The position numbers and the translations under genes are program-made. Shown in pieces: positions 17,830 to 26,272 of a stretch of DNA of 43,396 bases. The stretch lies in contig JAEWDP010000083.1 of assembly GCA_023390055.1 (NCBI GenBank), forward strand, positions 1 to 43,396, given 5' to 3'. Position 1 is the first letter of the stretch; every line of letters starts with the position of its first letter. The notes below the pieces were generated by a model. It was not told the DNA's origin, made no database searches, and saw only the letters and a list, made by a program, of their open reading frames with translations. The DNA comes from Pseudomonadota bacterium (lineage in GTDB: Bacteria > Pseudomonadota > Alphaproteobacteria > Rhizobiales > Rhizobiaceae).

Positions 17830-19359
17830 ATGCGTATAAATATCATTCCCCTCCTTTTCGCCTGTGTATTGCCACTAACGGCACAGGCTGAAAGCGAGAC
17901 CCCTGGCCTTGAATTTCCGAACTTCGCTCTTGGCTACTGGAAACTGAACGGCAGCGGTTTGCGCCCATATGTGATTGAAGCAGAGCTCCTAGAAGGTCGC
18001 GGTACTTATAGAATCCACATCGCCCGACAAGAGCCATGCAACTACCATGTTCTTCCCGGCGACAAGGCAGGTGAATATCGTTACGTCATCAATGATGGAA
18101 GCACGCACTGCAACAACGGGGTGTTCACACTTTCTCAGCGTGACGATGGGCAGTTGAATTTTAACTGGTCCAGAAAAGGTGAAAGCGGCACCAATACTCT
18201 CGGGCCCGATACCGAGAGAATGCGCGAGTATCAGAAGGCTTCTGGCCTTTTGAAGTCGGTTACGGAAACTGTGCAGATCGAGGGCGAATGGGCCGGCGAG
18301 ATCATCACCGGTGGCATCGGTGGAAGCGCGAAAGCTCTGCTTACCGCGACATCGGCAGGGGCAAGACTTGAGCAAAAAGGTATGGCTTCCAGCTGCTCGA
18401 CGATGATCCTTCCGACCTCAGCCGACGGCACCTTTGACACATTTCTATATCGTAGCAACGGCTGCGGAGAAAGTAAGGTTGCTCTGACCCTGATCGGTGA
18501 GGACCAGTTGGAAATCACGATTGTCGTAACCGGAAAATCCGGGCTGTTGCGCCGCGTTTCCGGATCGGCCGCCGTTACTGTAAAAACTCCGCCGGTATCT
18601 TTCCGCAACATGGCCTTGGGAATGTCTCTTGCGGACATAGACGACGTGGTCGAAGGCAAGCCCCGCACCAGTCCGGAATCGGTGTTGAAGTATGATCTCA
18701 ATGCGGGGTCGTTCATGGGAGTGGCTAACCTGCCTTTCCTCGACGCCAAATATCGAAGCGTTCACTATCCGCTGACCCATGACCGCTATCCTCCCAATCT
18801 GGATGAGGACAACATTGCCGCCTACGCTATCGATGGCAAGATTGCAGCGATCTTCCGCGTTTATACCCCTGTTAGGGAAACAGCGCCAAGCTTCGATTCA
18901 TTCAAGGACGCGCTCCTGAGTGCTTACGGCGAACCGTCGGTTGAAACGGGGCAGGGACCAGTCCTGAACCTGTTTTGGTATTACGGGCGGGACGGTAAAA
19001 TTCTGTCCGGTCAGCAGGCGAAAGCATCCTGCATCCCTAAGCCTTATTCTGACCGCACCTATACGCGCCAGATCGGGATGAAATACCATTGGTTCGAGCA
19101 AATGATGGATTTGAGCGTCCGAAAGACGATCGAAGTTCCGTCCTACGTCCTTGCGCCAATTCCAGATTGTGGCACATCCATCCACTTTACCTTGACGAAA
19201 CAACAGGACGGATCGGTGCGCAAGCTCCAGAGCGTCGCCTTTGTTCATGAGCCGGTCGCGGCTGCGATTTGGGAAGAACGCAAATCCGGTATCGTCAACG
19301 AAATCAGTAAGCGGATCAGTTTGAAACTCAACAGCGAAACCATTGCGCCGAAGCTTTAA
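17830..19359 (+). CDS. Secreted protein with two similar Cys-pair domains, unknown function
   Basis: 509 residues with a Sec signal peptide (1-20, cleavage after TAQA). The ribosome site AAGGA is eight bases before the ATG. Residues ~30-115 and ~150-235 look like two copies of one beta-rich domain: each has a Cys, then a V/I-LP turn, an aromatic strand, a second Cys and a terminal D-x-QL strand (Cys70/Cys94 and Cys189/Cys212). From ~259 the text FRNMALGMSLADIDDVVEGKP resembles the helix-turn of SmpA/OmlA-like lipid-envelope proteins, and SFKDALLSAYGEP later repeats the theme. I do not recognise the whole protein. Probably periplasmic, with disulfides possibly handled by the next gene's product. 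Confidence 0.8.
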   Translation: MRINIIPLLFACVLPLTAQAESETPGLEFPNFALGYWKLNGSGLRPYVIEAELLEGRGTYRIHIARQEPCNYHVLPGDKAGEYRYVINDGSTHCNNGVFTLSQRDDGQLNFNWSRKGESGTNTLGPDTERMREYQKASGLLKSVTETVQIEGEWAGEIITGGIGGSAKALLTATSAGARLEQKGMASSCSTMILPTSADGTFDTFLYRSNGCGESKVALTLIGEDQLEITIVVTGKSGLLRRVSGSAAVTVKTPPVSFRNMALGMSLADIDDVVEGKPRTSPESVLKYDLNAGSFMGVANLPFLDAKYRSVHYPLTHDRYPPNLDEDNIAAYAIDGKIAAIFRVYTPVRETAPSFDSFKDALLSAYGEPSVETGQGPVLNLFWYYGRDGKILSGQQAKASCIPKPYSDRTYTRQIGMKYHWFEQMMDLSVRKTIEVPSYVLAPIPDCGTSIHFTLTKQQDGSVRKLQSVAFVHEPVAAAIWEERKSGIVNEISKRISLKLNSETIAPKL

Positions 19360-19376
19360 CGACAAGGAGAATCGAT

Positions 19377-20237
19377 ATGAATCGACGCGAGTTCCTTCTG
19401 TCATCCGGTGCCGCGGCCGGTGCCGTGATGGCAGGCGTTACGCCTGGCTGGGCCTGGAACCTGAAACACTCACCTGAGAGCGTTTATGACAATCTGGCAC
19501 GCGCGCTATGGGCCTCGACGAATAGGCAAGGCCAAAGGGCGGCCTATGTTATTGCCGCGCCGTGGTGTGCTGTTACAAGGGCGTTCTATGACATGGTGCG
19601 CCAGCAGTCCCCAGACTGCGATTTTCGCTTTGTTTGGCAAAACGATCGCAACGAGCACCAGACGAAAATCATGTACAGCACCTATTTTCACGAGGGCAAC
19701 AACCAGCTCGTCGCCTATGAAAATGATGTGTCGCAGGCCGATGGGGTGACGCAGGGTCAATTGGACCTGGCATCTGGCATCAACGAGGCGATGGTTTCTT
19801 CCATCGGAACGCATATTCGGCCGTTTCTAGCGGGCGGCGGCGGATCGACCTCAAGTTTCGGATGGGGTTATCCGACAGTTATATTCAAATCGCATGGTGT
19901 GGTGAAGGCTGTGACAGGTCTGCCGAGCGATTTGAACGGCCTTGTCGCATCGATTGATGGCGGCATCGAGCGGCCAGCGCCCACCCCGGGGCTACTGTCC
20001 GTCGTGCGTGAGCCGCTTCAACTCTGGAAGACGACGGAAGGCTACCGTTACGCGCAACAGGACAACGTGGTACTCTATTCGGCACCGATGACCGATGCGC
20101 CGATCATTGAGGAACTTGAACGCGGGCGCGGCTATCCGGCCTATACCGAGGCCGACTACGAAGGGCATAGATGGCTTGGGTTGAACGCATTCGGGCAACC
20201 TTGGCCCATTTTGTGGGGAAAGCTCGAACAATTCTAG
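19377..20237 (+). CDS. Tat-exported thioredoxin-like protein lacking the resolving Cys
   Basis: 286 residues, with AAGGAG before the ATG. The N-terminus MNRREFLLSSGAAAG is a twin-arginine-type signal followed by a hydrophobic stretch and a cleavage site near residue 26, so it is likely exported folded. AAPWCAVTRAFY (Cys64) occupies the place of a thioredoxin WCxxC, but the second Cys is Thr67. GYPTVIF (Pro166) matches the cis-Pro strand, followed by the typical HGVVKAVTGLP. Another Cys is at 81. It may act as a monothiol, a thiol reductase/isomerase for the Cys-rich neighbour, or a fold without redox function. Last gene of the three-gene operon, 17 bp after the secreted-protein gene. Confidence 0.75.
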   Translation: MNRREFLLSSGAAAGAVMAGVTPGWAWNLKHSPESVYDNLARALWASTNRQGQRAAYVIAAPWCAVTRAFYDMVRQQSPDCDFRFVWQNDRNEHQTKIMYSTYFHEGNNQLVAYENDVSQADGVTQGQLDLASGINEAMVSSIGTHIRPFLAGGGGSTSSFGWGYPTVIFKSHGVVKAVTGLPSDLNGLVASIDGGIERPAPTPGLLSVVREPLQLWKTTEGYRYAQQDNVVLYSAPMTDAPIIEELERGRGYPAYTEADYEGHRWLGLNAFGQPWPILWGKLEQF

Positions 20238-20669
20238 CGGCAGGGATCGACCCTCACTTCTCTCGGCGCCGCCGGCGGTCTGCTTTCCTTGTTTGCGAAT
20301 GAACTGTCGTCAGCGATAGGTTCTCGGTGAGTACGTATCCGGCCCGCGCGGTTGAAAGCGCACATATGAGTCATGATATCGAGCTATTTGCCATGTCGGT
20401 TTTGCATGATTTGACGAGGTAGCCCTTCCAAGGCGGCCGCTCGTCTTCTCCACGAGCAGTTATGCAGAAATTGCTGGAACATTGCAGGAACAATTGATCA
20501 CATGAAATGTGTACTATAGGGTCGTGGAATATCAATATGACAGATGCAGCGGGACCGGATCGGAGCACCGCGCGTTAATCGTAAACAACGTTGCAGTCAA
20601 ATTCTGCAAGGTTGTCTTAAGGCAGGATGCGAAAAACGGCCAGTCGATCGAGTGATTGGGAAGGCTAAA
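20238..20669. other. Intergenic stretch before the DprA-like gene
   Basis: About 430 bp with no supported gene. Only very short frames occur, such as 20509-20655 plus, without a convincing start. It contains the right copy of the imperfect direct repeat (20278-20303) and presumably the promoter for the leader ORF and dprA-like gene. It is more AT-rich to the eye than the flanking genes. Confidence 0.45.
20278..20303 (+). repeat. Imperfect direct repeat, right copy
   Basis: GTCTGCTTTCCT, a variable middle and GAATGAA, matching 15988-16014 with a few changes and one base less. It lies about 40 bp after the end of the three-gene operon. Confidence 0.3.
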
Positions 20670-20705
20670 ATGAAGAACTCGACAGCGACAGAATACTATG
20701 AGTAG
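20670..20705 (+). CDS. 11-codon leader ORF coupled to dprA-like gene
   Basis: Encodes MKNSTATEYYE. It has a strong ribosome site, GGGAAGG at 20658-20664, five bases before its ATG. Its stop codon overlaps the start region of the DprA-like gene, whose own ATG at 20698 has no ribosome site. This arrangement suits reinitiation: ribosomes finish the leader and restart at 20698. Alternatively it is the visible trace of a frameshift between the true N-terminus and the DprA frame. Confidence 0.45.
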   Translation: MKNSTATEYYE

Positions 20706-21594
20706 CCTTGCCTTTTCAGATTACTACGGACCAGCCGTGGCACCGATCTCTCCGCGCCGCGAAATGGGAGCATATGAAGCCCTCTTCCTCGAAGAAGGTG
20801 CGACGTTCAAGGGTCTCGCCGAACGTTTTGCGGCTGATCCCGATGCACTTCCCTCGGATTTTGTGGACTCAGATAGAGCCGAGTGGGCCGCGCATCAGGT
20901 TTTCGAGAAGCTCCAGAAGCGTGGCGGCGTGTCGCATTTTGGAGTTAGGTTAAACAAGGCTGGCGATTACCCCGCAAAACTTCGCGACGCGAAGTATCCC
21001 GTCGAAATGCTATACTATCAAGGGGCTTGGGAACTGAGTGAAATGCGCGCCCTTGCTGTAGTTGGTAGTCGCAAGCCCAGTGATGACGGTATCCGCCGGG
21101 CAGCGCGTTTGGCACGGGAACTCGTACAGCGGGATTTTGCAGTGGTGTCTGGGCTTGCATCTGGTATCGACACTGCAGTGCATAAGGCGGCGATTGATGC
21201 AGGTGGAGTGACGATTGGAGTCATTGGGACGCCCATCGGTGAGTATTATCCGAGAGAGAACTCGGAGCTCCAGGATCTTATCGCAAGAGAGTATTTGCTG
21301 ACCTCGCAGATTCCAGTTCTGCGCTACGAGGTGCAGTCGTTCCAACAAAAGCGGCATTACTTCCCAGAACGAAATGCCACAATGAGTGCGTTGACGGAAG
21401 GTACCATTATCGTTGAAGCTGGCGAGACCTCGGGGACGCTGACGCAAGCACGAGCTGCGCTCTACCAGGGTCGTAAATTGTTTATCTTGGAGAGCTGCTT
21501 CCTGAACCCGGCTGTCACATGGCCTGCGCGGTTAGAGGAGCAGGGAGCCATCCGAGTTCGGACACCGGACGATATAGGGAAGGCGCTTAAATAG
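20698..21594 (+). CDS. Stand-alone DprA/Smf-like (SLOG fold) protein
   Basis: 298 residues. The Rossmann-like core of DprA is clear: ALAVVGSRKPSDDG at ~117-130, VVSGLASGIDTAVHKAAIDAGG at ~149-170, and the late FPERNATMSALTEGTIIVEAG with SGTLTQAR. The N-terminal ~85 residues are not the usual SAM-like domain, and the C-terminal winged helix of housekeeping DprA is missing. Canonical DprA loads RecA on incoming single strands. The locus here is not the usual dprA neighbourhood, so a different role is possible; DprA-like SLOG domains also occur in conflict and nucleotide-signalling systems. Translation seems to depend on the leader ORF at 20670. Confidence 0.85.
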   Translation: MSSLAFSDYYGPAVAPISPRREMGAYEALFLEEGATFKGLAERFAADPDALPSDFVDSDRAEWAAHQVFEKLQKRGGVSHFGVRLNKAGDYPAKLRDAKYPVEMLYYQGAWELSEMRALAVVGSRKPSDDGIRRAARLARELVQRDFAVVSGLASGIDTAVHKAAIDAGGVTIGVIGTPIGEYYPRENSELQDLIAREYLLTSQIPVLRYEVQSFQQKRHYFPERNATMSALTEGTIIVEAGETSGTLTQARAALYQGRKLFILESCFLNPAVTWPARLEEQGAIRVRTPDDIGKALK

Positions 21595-21788
21595 GATAGG
21601 CAAAAGCGGTACGCGTGCTCGGTGCAAATGCAGCCGGGAATAATCCAATTCAATGGTGCCAGAAGTACACTTTCTGAAATGGAGACCTGATCAACCCACC
21701 GCAGCCACATTACCCTGGTGCGGCATACAAACCACCATGCGGCTTCCTGATTCTGCGGACAATCGACTTTTGCCTCTTGGTGCGTAAC

Positions 21789-23078
21789 TCATAGTCTGTC
21801 GCGCAGCGAGTACCAGGTTAGCGCGAGGAACAGGAGCGGGTTCCGCATATGCCGGCCGCCGGGAAATTTCGAAACCTGCAGGGCCTCGAGATCGTCCAGA
21901 CCCGTTTGTGCTCCGGAAACTCGATCCGCATAAAGCTTGCCGCAGAAATTTGACAACATGACACCATGCCCGGAATAGCCGCCAATTGATGTCACACCTG
22001 GCATGACCTCTTTGACGAAAGGTTGGCGCGGCATTGTAATACCGACATTGCCACCCCAGGCATGCGTGATACGGACATTTTCCAGTGTCGGGTAGGTTTC
22101 GACGATCTGTTGACGGATAAAGTTGGCGGTGTCGTCGGGGTTCTTGGAGGAATACACCTCCCTGCCGCCAAACAGGAGCCGATTGTCACGTGATTTTCTG
22201 AAGTATCGGACGACGAAACGCGAATCGGCAACGGCTTCGCTGCCAGGCAGAACATTCGGATGATCGTCGAGTGGCTCGGTTGCAGCAATGAAGGAACCGA
22301 TTGGCATGATGTGAGCAGCCGTGATCGGCTCCAGCCCGTCAATATAGGCATTCGCGGCGATCAGGACCTGCTCAGCCGAGACTGTTCCATGCACAGTTTC
22401 CAGGTGGATCTTTCCCGCTTGCTGCTCAAGCTTTGTCACCCGCGTCATTTCATGGAGATCGGCACCTGCAGATAGTGCGGCGCGCGCAAGGCCAACGATG
22501 AGCTTCAAGGGATGGATGTGGCCGGTGCCGGTGTCGCGTACGCCGCAATAATAATGGTGGGAGCCCACACGTTCTGCAGTTTCTACACGGTCCATGAAGC
22601 GGAGATGCGGATAGTTGTAGCGCTCTGCAGCTATCTCGGCGTTGGCCCGGTAAGCCTTCTCGTGGCCGAGCTTGTGGGCGACATTCATCTGTCCCGGAAT
22701 ATATTCGATGTCCAGACGGTGTTTATCCGCGAAATCGAGAAGATATTGTTTCGCCTGTTCCGCCATATCGAAGAGGGCTCTCGATCGATCAAGACCAAGT
22801 TTGCCTTCGAGCTCTTCCGGCCACCAGCGCTGTCCCGTTCCCAGTTGACCGCCATTTCTCCCCGACGCCCCGTCGCCAAACCGGCAGGCTTCCAGCAGGA
22901 CGACTGACACGCCCTGTTTGGCGAGATTGTAGGCGGCTTGCAGCCCGGTAAACCCGCCGCCAATGATGGCAACATCAGCGGCTTTCGATCCATCCAGAGC
23001 TGGATAGGCTGGGCGTTCATCGACGCTTTCCTGATACCAAGATAGCCCCGGGGCGATTGGGCTTTGCCAACTGTCCAT
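21789..23078 (-). CDS. puuB: Gamma-glutamylputrescine oxidase-like FAD oxidoreductase
   Basis: 429 residues, DAO-family flavoenzyme. The FAD-binding motif is VAIIGGGFTGLQAAYNLA (~36-53), with ASGRNGGQLGTGQRWW soon after and GGYSGHGVMLSNFCGKLYAD near the C-terminus, typical of PuuB/OrdL. It oxidises gamma-glutamylputrescine to the aldehyde with release of H2O2. It starts 9 bp after puuA, with GAGGG six bases before the ATG, so the two genes form a minus-strand operon. Close family members oxidise other amines, but the adjoining PuuA supports this role. Confidence 0.87.
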   Translation of the reverse strand: MDSWQSPIAPGLSWYQESVDERPAYPALDGSKAADVAIIGGGFTGLQAAYNLAKQGVSVVLLEACRFGDGASGRNGGQLGTGQRWWPEELEGKLGLDRSRALFDMAEQAKQYLLDFADKHRLDIEYIPGQMNVAHKLGHEKAYRANAEIAAERYNYPHLRFMDRVETAERVGSHHYYCGVRDTGTGHIHPLKLIVGLARAALSAGADLHEMTRVTKLEQQAGKIHLETVHGTVSAEQVLIAANAYIDGLEPITAAHIMPIGSFIAATEPLDDHPNVLPGSEAVADSRFVVRYFRKSRDNRLLFGGREVYSSKNPDDTANFIRQQIVETYPTLENVRITHAWGGNVGITMPRQPFVKEVMPGVTSIGGYSGHGVMLSNFCGKLYADRVSGAQTGLDDLEALQVSKFPGGRHMRNPLLFLALTWYSLRDRL

Positions 23079-23087
23079 CGTCAGCCC

Positions 23088-24539
23088 TCAGACGTTGAGA
23101 AGCAGGAATTCCCGCTCCCAGGGGCTGATCACCTGCATGAAGGTCTCGAATTCGCCGCGTTTGACGCCGGCATAAAGGCCGATGAACGGCTCCCCGAACA
23201 CCTCGGCAAGTACTGGCTCCGATTCGAGTTCAGAGACTGCTTCAAGAAGGCCGCGTGGCAGTTCGATTGTTCCCTCGTTGGCGGTGTCTTCCGTCGGGGG
23301 ATCCGGTTCCAGAGCATTCATGACGCCTAGAAGACCGCAGCCAAGCGATGCTGCAAGCGCCAGATAGGGATTGGCATCCGAACTTGGCAGGCGATTTTCG
23401 ACGCGGCGAGCCGCTGCATCAGAGACCGGCACGCGAAAGGCCGTGGTGCGGTTGTCATAGCCCCAGGCATTGTTCAAGGGTGCCGCCATGCCAGGCGTCA
23501 GACGACGATAGGAATTGACGTAAGGTGCCATCATGATGAGGGCTTTTGGAACATAGGCCTGCATGCCACCGATAAAGTGGAAGAACTCCTTCGAAGGTGA
23601 GCCGTCCTTGTTGGAGAAGATGTTTCTGCCAGTCTCGATCTCGACGACCGACTGGTGGATGTGCATGGCCGATCCGGCCTGCCCCTGCATCGGCTTGGCC
23701 ATGAATGTTGCATAGATGCCGTGCTTGAGGGCGGCCTCGCGGATAGTGCGCTTGAACATGAATACCTGGTCGGCAAGTTCGATCGGATCGCCATGACGAA
23801 GGTTGATCTCAAGCTGGGCCGGCCCTTCCTCGTGGATGAGGGTGTCGATCTCAAGGCCCTGTTTCTCGGAGAAATGGTAGATGTCGTCGATCAGTTCATC
23901 GAATTCGTTGATGCCTGCGATCGAGTATCCCTGGCCACCGAGTATGGCACGGCCCGATCTGCCCTTCGGCGGATGAAGCGGATAATCCGGATCGTCGTTC
24001 TTGGCGACAAGATAAAACTCGATCTCCGGTGCCACAACCGGTTTCCAGCCGCGTTCGCGATAGAGCTCAACGACGTGCTTCAAGACGGCGCGCGGCGTGT
24101 AGTTTATGTTTTCGCCGCCGGTTCCGACGACATCGCAGATGACCTGTGCTGTCGGGTCGGTTTCCCATGGTACGACGGACAAGGTGGACAGGTCCGGAAC
24201 CAGCTTTAGATCGCTGTCGCGCGGTTCATAACGAAAGCTTGCCGTCTCTTCCGGATATCCTCCCGATATCGTGTGTCGGTAGAGTGCTGAGGGCAGGGCC
24301 AGCGAGGTGTTCGATGTGAACTTTGATGACGGCATCATCTTTCCGCGTGGAACCCCTGCCAGATCGGGCGTGATGCATTCCACGTCCTCGATGCCCCGGA
24401 CACGAAGCCAGGCGGTCGCCTCACGCCAGTCTTTGACGCCTCGAAGGGCGTTCAATACCTGTTGGGAAACCTGGCGGTTGGTGGATTTGAGGGCCGGAGC
24501 AGTCGTCTTTGATGTCGTTGAGGATTTCTTGCGCGGCAT
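23088..24539 (-). CDS. puuA: Gamma-glutamylputrescine synthetase-like (glutamine synthetase family)
   Basis: 483 residues. Glutamine synthetase fold: beta-grasp N-terminal part, then APEIEFYLV (metal Glu), GPAQLEINLRHGDP, GSAMHIHQSV, RRLTPGMAAPLNNAWGYDNRT and RRVENRLPSSDANPYLALAA. The PuuA-type replacement of the canonical ammonia-site region and the neighbouring puuB point to ATP-dependent ligation of glutamate to putrescine. The first ~28 residues are a Lys/Thr/Ser-rich extension of no obvious function. First gene of the puuAB operon. Putrescine could be supplied by potFGHI about 8 kb away. Confidence 0.88.
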   Translation of the reverse strand: MPRKKSSTTSKTTAPALKSTNRQVSQQVLNALRGVKDWREATAWLRVRGIEDVECITPDLAGVPRGKMMPSSKFTSNTSLALPSALYRHTISGGYPEETASFRYEPRDSDLKLVPDLSTLSVVPWETDPTAQVICDVVGTGGENINYTPRAVLKHVVELYRERGWKPVVAPEIEFYLVAKNDDPDYPLHPPKGRSGRAILGGQGYSIAGINEFDELIDDIYHFSEKQGLEIDTLIHEEGPAQLEINLRHGDPIELADQVFMFKRTIREAALKHGIYATFMAKPMQGQAGSAMHIHQSVVEIETGRNIFSNKDGSPSKEFFHFIGGMQAYVPKALIMMAPYVNSYRRLTPGMAAPLNNAWGYDNRTTAFRVPVSDAAARRVENRLPSSDANPYLALAASLGCGLLGVMNALEPDPPTEDTANEGTIELPRGLLEAVSELESEPVLAEVFGEPFIGLYAGVKRGEFETFMQVISPWEREFLLLNV

Positions 24540-24666
24540 GGTTCACCGGTGAGCGTTGACAGGAAGGCCATCATACAAAGAGATGCACGATTGGCGAGGG
24601 GGGCGTCTTGACTTTGTGTATCGGATCGAAAACAGGGGAAGGAAAACTTGACATGAGGAGCCCCGA

Positions 24667-25848
24667 TTGATCCGGAAGTTCGATGTGGTGATCCTGGGGG
24701 CAGGTGCTGCCGGCATGATGTGCGCGATCCGCGCTGGAGCCCGTGGCAAGCGCGTCCTCTTACTGGATTATGCGAAAGCGCCCGGCGAGAAGATCCGCAT
24801 TTCCGGCGGCGGCCGTTGCAATTTCACGAATATTCACGCATCCCCCGCAAACTATCTCTCCAGCAATCGGCATTTCGTAAAGTCGGCGTTGGCACGCTAT
24901 ACCCCGCGTGATTTCCTGGATCTTGTCGAGCGTCATGACATTGCCTGGCATGAAAAGACGCTTGGACAGCTGTTCTGCGACAATAGCGCCAAGGACATCA
25001 TAAACATGCTGCTTCGTGAGATGCGGGCAGCAGATGTCGAGATGGAACTGCAGCAGGAGGTGAGATCGGTCGAAAAGGGGCTGGATGGCTTTCGACTTGT
25101 AACAGTGAGCGGATCCATAGAGGCCAACGCGGTCGTGATTGCTACGGGGGGCAAGTCGATCCCCAAGATGGGCGCGACAGGCTTTGCCTATCGCATTGCG
25201 CAAGAATTCGGAGTGAACATTGTGGAGACCCGTCCGGGACTTGTGCCGTTGACACTTGATCCATTGCTGCTCGAGAGCTTGTCTTCACTATCCGGTGTTT
25301 CCGTTCCAGTTGAAGTCCGGCATGGAAGGACGGCGTTTCGCGAGGCGCTCCTTTTTACCCATCGTGGGCTGAGCGGGCCCGCAATCTTGCAGATTTCGTC
25401 TTATTGGCGCGAGGGAGATGATATCCTGCTCAAGATTGAGCCAGACATAGATTTTCTCGCCCAGCTGAAATCGTCACGCAGGCATAATGGTCGCCAGGCG
25501 CCGCAGACTGTCCTTGGGGAAAGCCTGCCAAAGCGCCTTGCACAGTCTATTGCCGAAAGATCGGGCGTTGCTGCACAGCTTGCCGATCTATCCGACAAGG
25601 CGTTGGGTACTTTGGTGGACGCGATCCAGGACTGGGTGATCACGCCTGCCGGCTCGGAAGGCTATCGGACCGCGGAAGTCACACTTGGCGGGATCGATAC
25701 ACGGGATCTGGATTCAAAAACGATGATGGCGAAGGCCGTTCCGGACCTTTATTTCATTGGTGAATGCGTTGATGTGACGGGCTGGTTGGGTGGCTATAAC
25801 TTCCAGTGGGCATGGGCGTCAGGTCATGTTTGCGGAGAGGCTTTGTGA
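24667..25848 (+). CDS. YhiN/BaiN-like (HI0933 family) flavoprotein
   Basis: 393 residues from a TTG codon, with AGGAG six bases upstream; the ATG that overlaps this site is out of frame and closes after five codons. FAD-binding VVILGAGAAGMMCAIRAGARG is at the N-terminus, followed by the family hallmark KIRISGGGRCNFTN, and the C-terminal FIGECVDVTGWLGGYNFQWAWASG. HI0933-family proteins are NAD(P)/FAD-dependent oxidoreductases whose substrate is mostly unknown. Divergent from puuA over a 127-bp gap. Probably unrelated to polyamine metabolism. Confidence 0.88.
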   Translation: MIRKFDVVILGAGAAGMMCAIRAGARGKRVLLLDYAKAPGEKIRISGGGRCNFTNIHASPANYLSSNRHFVKSALARYTPRDFLDLVERHDIAWHEKTLGQLFCDNSAKDIINMLLREMRAADVEMELQQEVRSVEKGLDGFRLVTVSGSIEANAVVIATGGKSIPKMGATGFAYRIAQEFGVNIVETRPGLVPLTLDPLLLESLSSLSGVSVPVEVRHGRTAFREALLFTHRGLSGPAILQISSYWREGDDILLKIEPDIDFLAQLKSSRRHNGRQAPQTVLGESLPKRLAQSIAERSGVAAQLADLSDKALGTLVDAIQDWVITPAGSEGYRTAEVTLGGIDTRDLDSKTMMAKAVPDLYFIGECVDVTGWLGGYNFQWAWASGHVCGEAL

Positions 25849-25978
25849 CGTTGATTCAGCACTTTTTAATTCGTGTGAGCAATCCTGCCTCAATGTCTGC
25901 CGGATCCTATGGTTGAGGGTGGATATGCGTCATTGCTTTTCGGCATGGCGCAACTGACAACGCTTAGGGATGCACGCC

Positions 25979-26113
25979 ATGCAAAACCCCCGTCGCGCTC
26001 GTGCCATTGCTATCGCAAAGGCCGAAGATACCGCAAAATGGATGCGCTTTCGACTGCTGGTCATCAGCCTCGGGGCAGTATGCGCCCTTGTGGCGTTGCC
26101 GATCCTGTTTTGA
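25979..26113 (+). CDS. Small single-span membrane protein
   Basis: 44 residues from ATG 25979 (an in-frame ATG at 25970 would add three). AGGG is nine bases before the chosen start. An N-terminal basic/Ala-rich part (MQNPRRARAIAIAKAEDTAK) is followed by a hydrophobic helix ending in ALVALPILF. The composition is typical of a small inner-membrane protein with its N-terminus in the cytoplasm. Function unknown. Lies alone between the flavoprotein and SWIM genes. Confidence 0.55.
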   Translation: MQNPRRARAIAIAKAEDTAKWMRFRLLVISLGAVCALVALPILF

Positions 26114-26161
26114 TCACCACCGCCCTGTAGGGCCACTGTTCGATATTGACCGGCACCCTGC

Positions 26162-26272
26162 GTGAGCGTCTTTTCCAACCAATTCGTGACGGAAATGGAA
26201 CGGACAAGCGGACAGGTAGATGTCCAGGTCACAACGGAGGCCGACATGGTGAGACGGGTCCAGTCGTTTTAA
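26162..26272 (+). CDS. Possible 36-residue ORF
   Basis: Starts at GTG 26162 without a clear ribosome site and reads VSVFSNQFVTEMERTSGQ onward, ending VRRVQSF. The charged, non-repetitive text looks protein-like, but the start is unsupported. It could be a remnant. The rest of the gap up to 26511 (about 240 bp) shows nothing I can name. Confidence 0.2.
   Translation: MSVFSNQFVTEMERTSGQVDVQVTTEADMVRRVQSF

Noticed and set aside
20509..20655. A short plus-strand frame from a GTG upstream of the dprA leader
   Set aside because: No adequate ribosome site and no family match; chance frames of this length are common.
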